Notes: generated by a model not told the origin, from the sequence alone. Positions 1 through 8,856 are shown, counted from the stretch's first letter. The stretch is DNA of 64,000 bases from Candidatus Ichthyocystis hellenicum (GCF_001460935.1 NZ_LN906597.1:1379825-1443824), one strand, 5' to 3'. A program made the numbers and translations.

Positions 1-414
1 ATGAAGGCAAATATGAATGGTAAGGAGATTCACTTGCATCATATTTTGCTTTCCACAGAAAAAGAAGCTAAGATGGTTTCCGCTAAATTGGCTAAGGGTG
101 CTAAGTTCGAGGATTTAGCCAAACGCTATAGTAAGGACACAGTCTCCAAACCTAAGGGTGGTGATTTGGGTTGGTCTTCCCCCGCAGTTTATGTTAAGCC
201 ATTTGCTGATTCAGCTGAATCTCTTAAGGATGGTATGACTTCTGTTCCTGTTAAAACCCAGTTTGGTTGGCATATCATTAGGCGTGACTCTTCTCGCGAT
301 GCTAAAGTTCCAGAATTTGATGCGGTTAAATCTCAACTTGAGCAAATGTTTATTCAGGAAGAACTCCAAAAGTATGTTGAATCTCTGCGTAAGTCAGCTA
401 AAGTTGATGAATAA
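1..414 (+). CDS. Parvulin-type peptidyl-prolyl cis-trans isomerase, C-terminal part
   Basis: This is a rotamase of the PpiC/parvulin family, which speeds cis-trans isomerisation of X-Pro bonds during folding. Visible family signatures are HHILL (residues 13-17), GGDLGW (53-58) and FGWHII (88-93), followed by an Asp/Glu/Lys-rich C-terminal helix. The frame is already open at base 1, so the ATG there may be an internal methionine and the protein probably continues upstream: family members of the SurA/PpiD/PrsA type carry an N-terminal chaperone region, and a cytoplasmic stand-alone parvulin would be only about 90 aa. No signal peptide is visible in what remains. The stop is followed within 25 bp by a hairpin terminator, so this is the last gene of its transcript. 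The family is clear; the full architecture cannot be decided here. Confidence 0.85.
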   Translation: MKANMNGKEIHLHHILLSTEKEAKMVSAKLAKGAKFEDLAKRYSKDTVSKPKGGDLGWSSPAVYVKPFADSAESLKDGMTSVPVKTQFGWHIIRRDSSRDAKVPEFDAVKSQLEQMFIQEELQKYVESLRKSAKVDE

Positions 415-437
415 TTGAGTTGTTTGTTATATCTTGT

Positions 438-464
438 GGGGTGCCTTTTTGGTGCCCCTTTTTT
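438..464 (+). terminator. Rho-independent terminator after the parvulin gene
   Basis: GGGGTGCC (438-445) and GGTGCCCC (451-458) form an 8-bp stem with two G-U pairs around a TTTTT loop, followed directly by six T. It lies about 25 bp after the parvulin stop codon. Confidence 0.8.
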
Positions 465-1179
465 GTTTGCGATAGTTTTATTTTCCACCAATTACCATAT
501 TGTTTAGTGGTTTGCTGTGGCTGTTACTGTTTGTCTTGCTTTGTTTGTGTTTTTAAGAGTATTTTTTCGATGCTGCTTTTATGTTAATGGATTGATTTCT
601 ATGTTTTTATTTACCAAAGCGAGCCAGTGTGAATGTAATGGTATTAGTGCGCTCCTTGTTGCTGTTTTGGCAAGCAGTGCTGATTCCGTGATTTCGATCA
701 TATAATTTGTGTTTATTGCAAATATTATTGATTGTGTTAAGTTTATCTAGTTGGTAACAAAAAGTTTTTATCTACTGCTGGTATGTATTTTACTGCACGT
801 AATCGTGAACAACGTGTTGGTTTGAGATTATGTTTACTTGTAATAGTGGTGGATGTACATATTTATTAAGTATTTATATATCTAATGTTTGTCAATGATT
901 TGTATCATGATTTGGTGCGTAAAATTATGGACTGAGAGCTAGTCTTGCCTTAGGGGTGGAGCTTCCAATTTAACAATTGAAATATTATAAATATCTTTAT
1001 TTGTCTATTATGAATAATTTTTTTGTTTATTGAATTTTGATGATAGGATAACCTTATTTTGCTGTAGGACAGTGCTAGTGTTTCATAGGTATGAAGCTAG
1101 CACAGTAATCTTGATCAGATATTTACCAATGAGTAAGAGGTGTATGATTTGTTTCTTAGAAAACAAATGCTTTGGCTTT
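465..1179. other. Non-coding spacer, no gene recognised
   Basis: About 700 bp between the parvulin terminator and the convergent 3-hydroxybutyrate dehydrogenase gene. Short open frames occur on the plus strand but have no ribosome site, no family resemblance and biased T-rich composition. I see nothing else in it. Confidence 0.5.
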
Positions 1180-1968
1180 TTACGATGCTGTCCATCCCCC
1201 ATCTATGCTGAATGATGATCCCCTTATTTCTTGTGCTTCATGGCTGGCTATGAAGAGGCACATTTCGCTTACTTGTTCTATAGATACGAACTTCCCAGAT
1301 GGTTGTTTCTCCAAAAGCAGCTTTTGTTCGGCACTGTTCGTGTCTATACCTTCATTTTTAGCTATAAGATCTACCTGTTTTTTTACCAAGTCAGTTAGTA
1401 CCCACCCAGGGGAAACGGCATTGCATGTAACTCCAGTCTTTGCGGTTTCAAGGGCCACTGCTTTTGTTAATCCCAGAAGCCCATGTTTGGCAGCAACATA
1501 TGCACTTTTATTTACTGATCCGACTAGAGCATGTGCAGAACAAATGTTAATTATCCTTCCGTAATTTAATGATTTCATTCCAGGTAGTGCTAATCTTATA
1601 GTGTGAAAACAAGCAGTCAAGTTTACCGCTATGATTTGGTTCCATTTATCTACAGGGAAACTTTCTATTGGTGAAATGTGTTGAATACCGGCGTTGTTAA
1701 CAAGTATGTCAATGTTTCCCACTGATGACCTAATATTACTAAACAAGGACTCGATTTCATCGATATTAGAAAGATCGGCCTGAAAGTAAAATGTATTTTT
1801 TTGAGTGGATTTGTCAATATTGGACATAAGTTCTTCTTCTGAACTATTTATTCCATTAATGACAACTTTTGCTCCATTAATGAGAAATTTTTTTGCTATA
1901 CCCAGTCCTAATCCAGATGTTGATCCAGTTACTAGTACGACTTTGTCTGTAAAGTACGAGTTATCCAA
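1180..1968 (-). CDS. 3-hydroxybutyrate dehydrogenase (short-chain dehydrogenase/reductase)
   Basis: A 262-aa SDR enzyme predicted to interconvert (R)-3-hydroxybutyrate and acetoacetate with NAD(H), in the cytoplasm. The cofactor motif TGSTSGLG is at residues 14-21, NNAG at 91-94, the catalytic Ser at 144, and the YVAAK catalytic pair Tyr157/Lys161. The stretch NNAGIQHISPIESFP and the later SPGWVLTDLVKKQ are typical of the BdhA/PhbDH branch rather than of FabG; length also fits (about 255-265 aa). The start is a TTG codon with AAGGA about six bases upstream; no in-frame ATG lies nearby before the glycine motif. It may serve polyhydroxybutyrate or ketone-body use, but no phaC or phaZ is in the window. 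Subfamily assignment is good, substrate is inferred. Confidence 0.85.
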   Translation of the reverse strand: MDNSYFTDKVVLVTGSTSGLGLGIAKKFLINGAKVVINGINSSEEELMSNIDKSTQKNTFYFQADLSNIDEIESLFSNIRSSVGNIDILVNNAGIQHISPIESFPVDKWNQIIAVNLTACFHTIRLALPGMKSLNYGRIINICSAHALVGSVNKSAYVAAKHGLLGLTKAVALETAKTGVTCNAVSPGWVLTDLVKKQVDLIAKNEGIDTNSAEQKLLLEKQPSGKFVSIEQVSEMCLFIASHEAQEIRGSSFSIDGGWTAS

Positions 1969-1992
1969 TTAATTTCCTTTCTTATTTTTGTG

Positions 1993-2433
1993 CTATATAC
2001 TTGCGCAAGTTTTGGAAGCGTATTTAGCTGGAATAGATGTGCTGCATGAAAATGAAATTCCTACTTTAGATGAGAATCCTAACCTAATAATTAGTATTTT
2101 TTTTCTGAACTCGCCTGGAAGTTTAGAGTCGTTTCTGTACGTCAGGGTGGATGTGCAAGTGTCTCCGGTTTTTGCGAAAACTACTTGGCTGAAATAGCTT
2201 GATTCATCGGTTGTGAACGATTTTGTACCTGTCTTACATTTTGATGATAAAAGTAGTTTACTTTTGGTTTTGGATGTAGATATAGCCCGTGCTTCTTGTA
2301 AGGAGTCAATGAATTTTGCCTTTTTGGATGAATTCATAAAATTAGGTAAAGCGATAAAGATTACTACGGCAAATACCAAAGTTGCTGTAATAATTTCAAT
2401 GACCGAGAATCCTATTTGATGATTGTTGATCAT
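1993..2433 (-). CDS. Type IV pilin-like protein (prepilin)
   Basis: A 146-aa prepilin-like protein. The short leader MINNHQIG is followed by the class III signal FSVIE, so PilD-type peptidase should cut between Gly8 and Phe9; Glu at mature position 5 is present, and the next 20 residues (IITATLVFAVVIFIALPNF) form the hydrophobic N-terminal helix. The soluble part contains several Cys (in KCKTG, DTCTST, SCSTS, KTCAS), consistent with disulfides as in other pilins. The ATG at 2433 is preferred over the TTG one codon upstream because GGGGGA lies five bases before it. No other pilus genes are adjacent, so whether it is a major pilin, minor pilin or secretion pseudopilin cannot be said. It sits 24 bp upstream of the dehydrogenase gene on the same strand, possibly one transcript. 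Confidence 0.75.
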   Translation of the reverse strand: MINNHQIGFSVIEIITATLVFAVVIFIALPNFMNSSKKAKFIDSLQEARAISTSKTKSKLLLSSKCKTGTKSFTTDESSYFSQVVFAKTGDTCTSTLTYRNDSKLPGEFRKKILIIRLGFSSKVGISFSCSTSIPAKYASKTCASI

Positions 2434-2572
2434 CAAATCCCCCTTGATACGTACACTATAGGGGTCTATTATAAGGCTTATGAGGTTATTTTATCTATAT
2501 TGACGATATTTTGTAGGGTTTTTTTAATTATAGGTTGCTAAAGCTATCTGCCGAGTCCTATGTGGGGAACTT

Positions 2573-3445
2573 ATGTTTTCTGTTGAAACTTTTTTTGATG
2601 AAGTAACAAATTCTTTTACCTATGTTTTGTCCGATCCCGATACCTCCGAGGCTGTTGTTATAGATCCAGTATTGCTTTACGACAATAATCGTAGCCAGAT
2701 TAGTGCGGGAGTCTTAGAGAAGGTCATAGATTATATTACTACTAATAAGTTGGTTATTAATTGGATACTGGAAACTCACATTCATGCCGATCATCTTACC
2801 GGTTCTTTTTTCTTAAGAAAGATGTTAGGGGGGAAGGTTGCGATTTCTAATCAAATATATAAAGTGGTTACTTCTTGGGCTCCTAAGTTTGGTTGGAATG
2901 TTGACAGCAAGTTTTTAGATGGAGGATTTGATATTTTTTTGAAAGATGGAGATGAACTAAGTTTTGGAAAGCACAAAATAAAGGTTTTGTCCACGTCAGG
3001 TCATACCCCTGCGTCCTCTAGCTACTTGATAGATGATGCTATTTTTGTAGGTGACGTTTTGATGATGCCGGACTTGGGGACTGCTAGAGCAGATTTTATA
3101 GGTGGTAGTGCTTCTGATCTGTATCATTCGGTACAGAAGATATTTTCACTTCCAAAGAATTGTAGAGTTTTTGTTGGTCATGATTATCCTTTAGGGCGTG
3201 ACGTAGCTTGTTTTGCTACAGTTGAGGAGCATCTAAGATCTAATGCAATGATTCGTAAAGAAACTTTAGAGAATGATTTTGTTAATTTGCGTAATAAAAG
3301 TGATTCTGGAAAAAGTTATCCCAGGCTGATTTTTCAAGCGGTCCAATTCAACCTTAAGTTAGGTTTTTCTGAGCCATTGCTACGAGGAGATAGCATATTT
3401 TTTCTAACTATACCTGTCGATAATCATCTAGTTGCCATAAAATGA
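2573..3445 (+). CDS. MBL-fold metallo-hydrolase, persulfide dioxygenase/glyoxalase II-like
   Basis: A 290-aa metallo-beta-lactamase-fold protein. The metal-binding HIHADH motif is at residues 69-74, GHTP at 143-146 (His144), the FVGD aspartate at 161 and the GHDY histidine at 203, so all expected metal ligands are present. The set THIHADHLTG, VGDVLMMPDLGTARADF and VFVGHDYPLGRD is typical of the ETHE1/Blh-like persulfide dioxygenase branch that oxidises glutathione persulfide, more than of classical glyoxalase II. A rhodanese domain is absent. GGGG stands about five bases before the ATG. Its last 22 bp overlap the 3' end of thiL on the other strand, so the two genes converge. Fold certain, exact substrate inferred. 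Confidence 0.8.
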   Translation: MFSVETFFDEVTNSFTYVLSDPDTSEAVVIDPVLLYDNNRSQISAGVLEKVIDYITTNKLVINWILETHIHADHLTGSFFLRKMLGGKVAISNQIYKVVTSWAPKFGWNVDSKFLDGGFDIFLKDGDELSFGKHKIKVLSTSGHTPASSSYLIDDAIFVGDVLMMPDLGTARADFIGGSASDLYHSVQKIFSLPKNCRVFVGHDYPLGRDVACFATVEEHLRSNAMIRKETLENDFVNLRNKSDSGKSYPRLIFQAVQFNLKLGFSEPLLRGDSIFFLTIPVDNHLVAIK

Positions 3446-4404
3446 TTGAATTCTGGTGATGATATTTGTTGTTCAACTCCATGGTTCTTGATTGTAATGT
3501 CGTGATTATTTTCTTCAGCAATTATTCCGATTATTTTGAGGGTATATCCGAATCTTTTTTTAAATTCTGTGCAAATTTCTTCAACTGCACGGTTTTCTGT
3601 GCAGAACATGAGGCTGTAGTCTTCTCCTCCTATTAACTGTGTTGTTTCTGGATTGCACTCAACCATCTTACAAGCTTCGATAAAAGATAACGGTGGCTGA
3701 AACCAGGATTGTTCTATGCATGCACTTTTTTGTGATTTTTTAAGCATTCGGCGTAAATTTACCAGTATCCCATCTGATGTATCAGTCATGGAGTGTACAG
3801 ATTTTTGTTGTGCTATCCATTTTCCTTCATCTGTCCTTATTTTGGGGTTTTTTAGAGCTTCCCTATAAATTCCTAGCGAGCTGTCAGAAATCCCATTTTC
3901 GTACGATAGAAGACCTATATGAGCGTGTCCAGGATTACCACACAGTAGTATTAAATCTCCACATTGTGCTCCTGCCATTCTTTTTATGTATTTTTCATCG
4001 ATTACCCCAATCAACGTAATGCTGATGTAGATATCATTTGGTGATTCGGTGATATCGCCCCCCATAATGGATATATTTTCTCTGAGGCAAAATTCGCAAA
4101 ATTCTCGGCTCCATTCGTTCATATAAGATATTCTGTGTTTAGGGAAGGATATGCTGTTCCACAAATAAAGTGGTGATCCTCCCATAGCAGATATATCGCT
4201 TATATTTACAGCAATGGCTTTGTGTGCAAGATCTATAGGAGCATAATAACTTGTTCTAAAGTGGATATTTTCCACCAGGGAGTCTTGGGTTGTGATGTAG
4301 TGCCTATTATTTTGGTATGGAATAACTGCGGAGTCGTCTCCTATTCCGTTGAATAAAGGAAATTTTCCTCTAAAAATATCTATTATTTCTTCCTCAGTAG
4401 TCAT
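3424..4404 (-). CDS. thiL: Thiamine-monophosphate kinase
   Basis: A 326-aa ThiL, which phosphorylates thiamine monophosphate to the active cofactor thiamine diphosphate using ATP. Conserved blocks are present in order: GIGDDSAV (20-27), TTQDSLVENIHF (38-49), NISDISAMGG (67-76), MGGDIT (114-119), then TDTSDGI and GGEDY further on. These are the Mg-ATP and substrate-binding signatures of the PurM/ThiL superfamily. Length matches the family (about 320-350 aa). No strong Shine-Dalgarno is visible at the ATG. It converges with the MBL-fold gene and is not next to other thiamine genes. In many proteobacteria thiL neighbours nusB or pgpA; here it does not. Confidence 0.92.
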   Translation of the reverse strand: MTTEEEIIDIFRGKFPLFNGIGDDSAVIPYQNNRHYITTQDSLVENIHFRTSYYAPIDLAHKAIAVNISDISAMGGSPLYLWNSISFPKHRISYMNEWSREFCEFCLRENISIMGGDITESPNDIYISITLIGVIDEKYIKRMAGAQCGDLILLCGNPGHAHIGLLSYENGISDSSLGIYREALKNPKIRTDEGKWIAQQKSVHSMTDTSDGILVNLRRMLKKSQKSACIEQSWFQPPLSFIEACKMVECNPETTQLIGGEDYSLMFCTENRAVEEICTEFKKRFGYTLKIIGIIAEENNHDITIKNHGVEQQISSPEFNHFMATR

Positions 4405-4549
4405 GGTATTTTATTGTCGTAATGTGCGGTCAGATTAAGATATCGTTAGCTCGGTATTATACTATCCTACTTTCGAGATAGGTTTAAATATTAAGCAATG
4501 ATAGTATGAAACTACTGCCATTGTGTATTATGCTTTTAAGGGGGAGATT

Positions 4550-4984
4550 ATGGTGAGAGAGAGAAATGTCCTTGGCGGTCCTTTGGAATCTTGTTGTTTT
4601 TGCCCTGTAGATGGATGCCACAAAAATTGTTTCTGTAGATCTTACGATCGTCTTAGCGGTGATTTATCATTTGTGTGTGCCATGATTAGTGATGATTTTT
4701 TATCTTTTGCCAGTTCTTTGGAAAAAGATTTATTCGTTCCAGATTTTGAAGGATTAAATATTGGTGATTGGTGCTGCATTCCAGCCTCGCTTTGGAAGAG
4801 AGCATTTGATGCTGAAGTTGCTCCCCTAGTTAATTTGGGAGCTACAAGTGAGCGTGTACTCCAATCTTTATCTTTTAGTGAATTATCCAGTAAGCGTTAT
4901 GCTATATGGAATGATAAGTTTGCTGATAAAAATAATAAACCTAAAGACGAATCAGTCGCTGAAAGTAGTACAAAATCTTCCTAG
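4550..4984 (+). CDS. DUF2237 family protein
   Basis: A 144-aa protein that I match to the DUF2237 family: N-terminal NVLGGPLESC, a Cys-rich segment (CPVDGC, NCFC), VCAMISDDFLSF, the FxGLxxGDWCC block and APLVNLGATSERVL all follow the family order (typical NVLGxPLExC ... VCAxMTxEFLxFS ... FPGLxxGDxWC ... APPVVLxATH). The family is usually 120-130 aa; the extra C-terminal tail (Lys/Asn then Ser-rich, about 20 aa) is local. Biochemical function of the family is unknown; the many cysteines could hold a metal. The start at 4550 is chosen because GGGGAG lies seven bases before this ATG; a GTG 27 bases upstream has no ribosome site. Intergenic distance to its neighbours suggests its own transcript. 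Confidence 0.75.
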   Translation: MVRERNVLGGPLESCCFCPVDGCHKNCFCRSYDRLSGDLSFVCAMISDDFLSFASSLEKDLFVPDFEGLNIGDWCCIPASLWKRAFDAEVAPLVNLGATSERVLQSLSFSELSSKRYAIWNDKFADKNNKPKDESVAESSTKSS

Positions 4985-5244
4985 TCCTAGATAAAACTAA
5001 TCCGATGCTCTCATTATTAATAACATCTATTCTACGATAATTTTAAGTGCGGAGGTGAGTTTCCGTAATGGTCATTACTAATAATTAGTAATTGCGTGCT
5101 CGATAGTTATCCTAATTGATAGCCAGGTTTTTTTGATACAAAATCCTTCATGCTGTTTTTAGAACTTCTTGTTTTTAAAAGCATTAATAAAGATTAAAAG
5201 ATTAATTTAAATGGTGAGGAAGAAAAAAAATCGTCGTTATTCGG

Positions 5245-5276
5245 ATAATAATAATAATACATAATAATAATAATAA
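5245..5276. repeat. ATA/TAA trinucleotide microsatellite
   Basis: Two runs of five ATA-type units, separated by one C, lie about 70 bp before the start of the Ser-rich gene. The position between likely promoter and start makes copy-number effects on expression conceivable. Confidence 0.7.
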
Positions 5277-5343
5277 GTTCTTATAGCGTATGGATTTTTT
5301 TCTTCTTACCCCCATATTTCCCCTATGTTGTGGAGTGTTGTAC

Positions 5344-6438
5344 ATGGAAATTAGAGAAGGCTATGGGCATGGTCAAGAGTGTTTAAGTACTACTGCTGTT
5401 TCAGCTCCTATAAATATTCCTGGTCGTAGGAATGTTCATGATTTTGGTAGTCCTGGTGGATATCTAGGTAATGGTCATGCCGATGTCCAGCCTACTCCTA
5501 CCCTTCCTAGTGTTTTTATGTATAATTTCGGATGTGATGGTTGCGATTGTCTTAGATGTCGTAATCCTCTTCCTCCTCCTCCTTCTTCTTCTTCTTCTGA
5601 TGCTTCTGATGCTTCTGATGTTTCTGCTTCTATTAGTTCTTTTGATCGTTTTCCTATCAATTCTTCTCCTTCCCTTTGTCTTTCTTCTTATCTCTCGGGA
5701 TCCTCTTGTTTCTCTGGAGATGAAGCTGACGATGAAGATTTTATTTTTCCAGGTGATTGCTCGGCTGAAATTTTTGACCACAGCAATGCCATGTCTTATA
5801 CCAGATTTCCGGACTTATTTGACGAATGTCCTACTTCTGTATTTCCAGAAGCAGTAGACGGAGGAAATGTTACAAACCAACCTATTAATCACTCTCATGA
5901 TTATGGTTCAGGGATTTGTTCTAGATTTTTTAGTTTGTTGCCTTGCTGTGGTGCCAATAGCAGGGCGGATACATTGAGTAGTATTAGTAGCAGTATGAGT
6001 GGTTATAGTAATGCGGTACATTTTTTATTAGATAGTGATTATACATGCTTACGTGAACATCGAGATCATGTTTTTACTGTCAATAGGAGGCCGGGTGGCA
6101 ATGTTGATGCGGTACGTTTTTTGTTAGGTGATAGTGGTATGCAAAATTGTGGAGGTAATGATTTAACTCATGGTCATTGTGATCCGACAGATCATACGGT
6201 TGTTCAAGTAGCTCAATCCTCTAATCAGGCTCAAGCCTCTAATCATGTAGCTCAACCTCCTGTTAAAGTAACTAGACCTCATGTTGTTCGAAGTTACAAT
6301 GGCATTGCTGCTTCTAGTAATTGTAATGAAAGTTTACTTTTAGAATTGCTGTTTTCAAAAGAGCTTTTATTATTAGGGATATTGGCTATAATAATGGTTA
6401 TTCTTATGTTGTTGGGTCACTTCATTGGTGATCAATAG
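5344..6438 (+). CDS. Ser/Asp-rich protein with single C-terminal membrane anchor, unknown function
   Basis: I do not recognise this 364-aa protein. The start at 5344 is chosen because GGAG lies eight bases before it; an earlier ATG at 5290 has no ribosome site. The N-terminal half is low-complexity: a run of prolines then serines, then SDASDASDVSAS, then many Ser, Phe, Asp. A Cys cluster (CDGCDCLRC) stands before the Pro/Ser run. Two short similar segments (NAVHFLLDSD and DAVRFLLGDS) lie about 35 residues apart in the second half. The last 35 residues hold one strong hydrophobic segment (LLLLGILAIIMVILMLLGHFI) and end four residues later, giving a tail-anchored topology with no signal peptide. 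Codon-level triplet repeats (CCT, TTC, TCTGAT/GCTTCTGAT) underlie the low-complexity part. It may be a membrane-associated or host-directed protein, but this is only inference. Confidence 0.65.
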   Translation: MEIREGYGHGQECLSTTAVSAPINIPGRRNVHDFGSPGGYLGNGHADVQPTPTLPSVFMYNFGCDGCDCLRCRNPLPPPPSSSSSDASDASDVSASISSFDRFPINSSPSLCLSSYLSGSSCFSGDEADDEDFIFPGDCSAEIFDHSNAMSYTRFPDLFDECPTSVFPEAVDGGNVTNQPINHSHDYGSGICSRFFSLLPCCGANSRADTLSSISSSMSGYSNAVHFLLDSDYTCLREHRDHVFTVNRRPGGNVDAVRFLLGDSGMQNCGGNDLTHGHCDPTDHTVVQVAQSSNQAQASNHVAQPPVKVTRPHVVRSYNGIAASSNCNESLLLELLFSKELLLLGILAIIMVILMLLGHFIGDQ

Positions 6439-6505
6439 TTTTTGTGGCGTGTTTTTCCCGACTTGAGGATTTTCGGTGATAATGACTACGTGGTAATTTT
6501 TGCAT

Positions 6506-6540
6506 AAAATGATATTATTACTCGTGATTTTTATCATTTT
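6506..6540. promoter_or_regulatory. Perfect inverted repeat before the kfrA-like gene (operator candidate)
   Basis: AAAATGATA (6506-6514) and TATCATTTT (6532-6540) are exact reverse complements separated by 17 bp, ending a few bases before the GAGGC ribosome site of the next gene. KfrA proteins are known autoregulators that bind palindromic sites in their own promoter, so autoregulation is a reasonable inference. Confidence 0.5.
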
Positions 6541-6551
6541 TTGAGGCAAAA

Positions 6552-7607
6552 ATGGCTCGTTATGGCGTAACCTACGATGAGGTACATCGTGCTATTGAAA
6601 TAATTCAGGAAGCAGGTATGTGCCCTACCATTGATCGGGTACGGGAAATGCTGGGCACTGGTAGCAAAACCACTATTTCGGCATTAGTTAATAAGTGGAA
6701 AAAAAATAATAATTCTCGACTTAATAGCTCGTGTATTTCATTGCCAGATGAGCTTAGTGTTTCTGTCAAAAAAATTTACGAGTCTATACAAGCATCCGCA
6801 GATGCTAAAATATCCCAATATAGTGATGAATGCAAAATAAAAATAGATGAGATTTGTTCTTCTTTGGATGCTATGAAAGTTGCTAATGATGATTTAGCTG
6901 CGGAATTGTCTGCATTGAGAGAAAAGGAAAAAATTTTTACTTCTGAAAATAAAATGCTTATTGACAAACTCTACGATAACGAAAAAATTATTTTACAAAT
7001 TAAAACAAAATTAGATGAATCACATAAAATAATTGATGACTATAGAATTAGATTTGATGAGAAAACACAAGAAAATAGAATGATTAGGGATAATTTTGAA
7101 CACTATTGTCAAAAAATGTCCGAGTATAGACAAAGAGATATAGAAGAAAGTCATGCTATGAAGGAGCAGCTTCGCAATGAAGCTGCTATCTTTAAGAACA
7201 GATCCTTAGAGCTGAAGAATGACGTAGAAAAAAAGGTCTTGGAGTTAATTGAAATAAGGAATAGCTTAGAATGCGTTCTTAAAGAAAATAACGAATTATT
7301 GTTAGGTAAGGAGAGAATTTTGTCAGAAAATAATATCCTTAATAATCAAATAAATTTTCTTAATATTAAGATAGACGAAAAAGACTCAATAATAAGAAAT
7401 TTAGAAAAAGAGGTTGTTGAATTAATGTGTTGTGTTGATAAACATAGTAACGAATTAAAAGATAATGTTGGCACCATTAATAAAGCAAAAGATAAAGTTG
7501 CTTCTATAGAAATAGAGCATGAGAAATTATCTAATGAGTACCATTACTTGCAAGGTAGACTAAATCAGCTGGAAAGCATATTGTCGATAATCATTCATAA
7601 GGATTGA
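6552..7607 (+). CDS. KfrA-like DNA-binding coiled-coil protein
   Basis: A 351-aa protein with the KfrA N-terminal DNA-binding domain (residues about 1-55: MARYGVTYDEVHRAIEII, then TIDRVREMLGTGSKTTISALVNKW), the form seen in plasmid KfrA and related chromosomal proteins. The rest (about 75-345) is one long, Lys/Glu/Asn-rich heptad-type coiled coil with no other domain. Plasmid KfrA binds DNA through the N-terminal domain, represses its own promoter and oligomerises through the coil. The ribosome site is GAGGC, with a perfect inverted repeat just upstream. It converges with the first YD-repeat gene. Decayed fragments of this same gene recur in at least five spacers of the YD array (from 9.4, 11.6, 13.8, 17.0 and 19.3 kb), so this is the one intact copy of a repeatedly duplicated gene. 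No plasmid replication genes are seen. Confidence 0.8.
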   Translation: MARYGVTYDEVHRAIEIIQEAGMCPTIDRVREMLGTGSKTTISALVNKWKKNNNSRLNSSCISLPDELSVSVKKIYESIQASADAKISQYSDECKIKIDEICSSLDAMKVANDDLAAELSALREKEKIFTSENKMLIDKLYDNEKIILQIKTKLDESHKIIDDYRIRFDEKTQENRMIRDNFEHYCQKMSEYRQRDIEESHAMKEQLRNEAAIFKNRSLELKNDVEKKVLELIEIRNSLECVLKENNELLLGKERILSENNILNNQINFLNIKIDEKDSIIRNLEKEVVELMCCVDKHSNELKDNVGTINKAKDKVASIEIEHEKLSNEYHYLQGRLNQLESILSIIIHKD

Positions 7608-7764
7608 TTTTAGGTGCTTGCAAAATTAATATTTTCGAATACTGACCTTACTAGCTGTGTTTTTACAAGATATTAAAAAATAACATTAGGTCCAGAGGAT
7701 GTAAGCCGAATGAATTAAGTATTGTCCATGTGATATGTTATATGATGTTTTTTAACTACATTAA

Positions 7765-8856
7765 CTAAGGCGATTTTCTGCCCCTAATAGTTCCATTTTT
7801 ATCAAGCCCATTCGCATCAAATCCTTCATCATCATATTTAGATCCATTCATATGTACTTTCATTCTATTAAATCCATGCTTATCATACCCATTCTTATCA
7901 TATCTATGCCTATATTCAGGGCCGTATCTACCATATTTATATCCGGCATGACTATATCCTTCTTTATCATATCTTGATCCATCAATATAAAGTCTATTGC
8001 TATCAAACCCATTTATATCAAATCCATTTTTGTTAAATCCACGACTGTTATATCCATTTTCATCATATAAGCTGCCATTTCTATGTAACCCACTTCTATT
8101 AAATCCATCTTTATCAAACCCATTTTCATCAAAGTAGGATCCGCTTTTATGAAACCCATTTATATTAAATCCATTTTTGTCATATCCGGACGTATCATAT
8201 TTATTTCTGATATTATTTCCATGTCTATCGTTACCATGTTTATCATATCCATATTTATTGTATAGGAATCCATTTCGATAGAATCCTCTCTTATCGAATC
8301 CATTTACATCATGTCCACTTTTATCGTATCCCTCCTCATCATATTCTGTGGGTGTTAAGGAGATCTTTTCTATAGAGATAATATCAATACTATTAGGCAA
8401 AGGTTCACTTTCTTCACAAGATATTTTTTTAGTCTTTTTACTGGGAGTAGAAAAAATATTGGAATTTTCTTCATAGCTGTGGGAACATTCACCTTCATAC
8501 GTTCTTTTTTGAGCTTTACTCTTAGGGTTAAAATCTCCTAGATAAACATCTAGATTATCTTTAGAGTTGTAGGAACATTCACTTTTACAAGTTCTTTTTT
8601 TAGATTTAGCGGTCGAATCATCATCAGAATCGGACGATGATTCATCGTCGTAATTCCTTTTTTTAGTCCTATATGTGAAAAATGTATTACTACATTCCCC
8701 AGAGTTAATAGGTGTAAATTTAAGTTGATTTGTAGCTTGTTGCGATAATACTCCTAATTCATTTGTTATACAGTGATCATCCGTGACAGTCATATTGTTT
8801 TTAGATTCAGGTGATTCTGGAATACATTTAGGAAAAGAAGGCAAGCTATTATCCAT
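7765..8856 (-). CDS. YD pentad-repeat family protein, member 1
   Basis: First of the minus-strand YD family; 363 aa from the ATG at 8856, which has AGGTG about eight bases upstream and matches the start of the other members (MDNSLPSFPK...). Family architecture: (a) an N-terminal head of about 50 residues with a conserved LSQQ.TN.L.F motif; (b) a linker where basic clusters (TKKRNY, KSKKRTC, AQKRTY) alternate with Ser/Asp/Glu clusters (SSSDSDDDS) and Cys; (c) about 180-200 residues of five-residue repeats [FY][DN]xxG (for example GYDKNGFN, GFDKDGF) with a conserved end block (YDKNGYDKHGFN, then KVHMNGSKYDDEGFDA). No signal peptide or membrane segment. I know no named domain that fits. It is convergent with the intact kfrA-like gene. 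A nuclear or cytosolic host target is inference from the eukaryote-like basic/acidic linker. Confidence 0.8.
   Translation of the reverse strand: MDNSLPSFPKCIPESPESKNNMTVTDDHCITNELGVLSQQATNQLKFTPINSGECSNTFFTYRTKKRNYDDESSSDSDDDSTAKSKKRTCKSECSYNSKDNLDVYLGDFNPKSKAQKRTYEGECSHSYEENSNIFSTPSKKTKKISCEESEPLPNSIDIISIEKISLTPTEYDEEGYDKSGHDVNGFDKRGFYRNGFLYNKYGYDKHGNDRHGNNIRNKYDTSGYDKNGFNINGFHKSGSYFDENGFDKDGFNRSGLHRNGSLYDENGYNSRGFNKNGFDINGFDSNRLYIDGSRYDKEGYSHAGYKYGRYGPEYRHRYDKNGYDKHGFNRMKVHMNGSKYDDEGFDANGLDKNGTIRGRKSP

Noticed and set aside
517-1215. Short plus-strand open frames between the parvulin terminator and the dehydrogenase gene
   Set aside because: No ribosome sites, T-rich composition typical of non-coding DNA, and no resemblance to any family.
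5464-5781. Minus-strand Arg/Lys-rich frame and a plus-strand Leu-rich frame inside the Ser-rich gene
   Set aside because: Both are shadows of triplet repeats (TCT/CCT) in the real gene; no start signals.
6552-7607. Plasmid or integrated plasmid origin suggested by kfrA
   Set aside because: No replication, partition or mobilisation genes or iterons are visible; chromosomal KfrA-like proteins are known.
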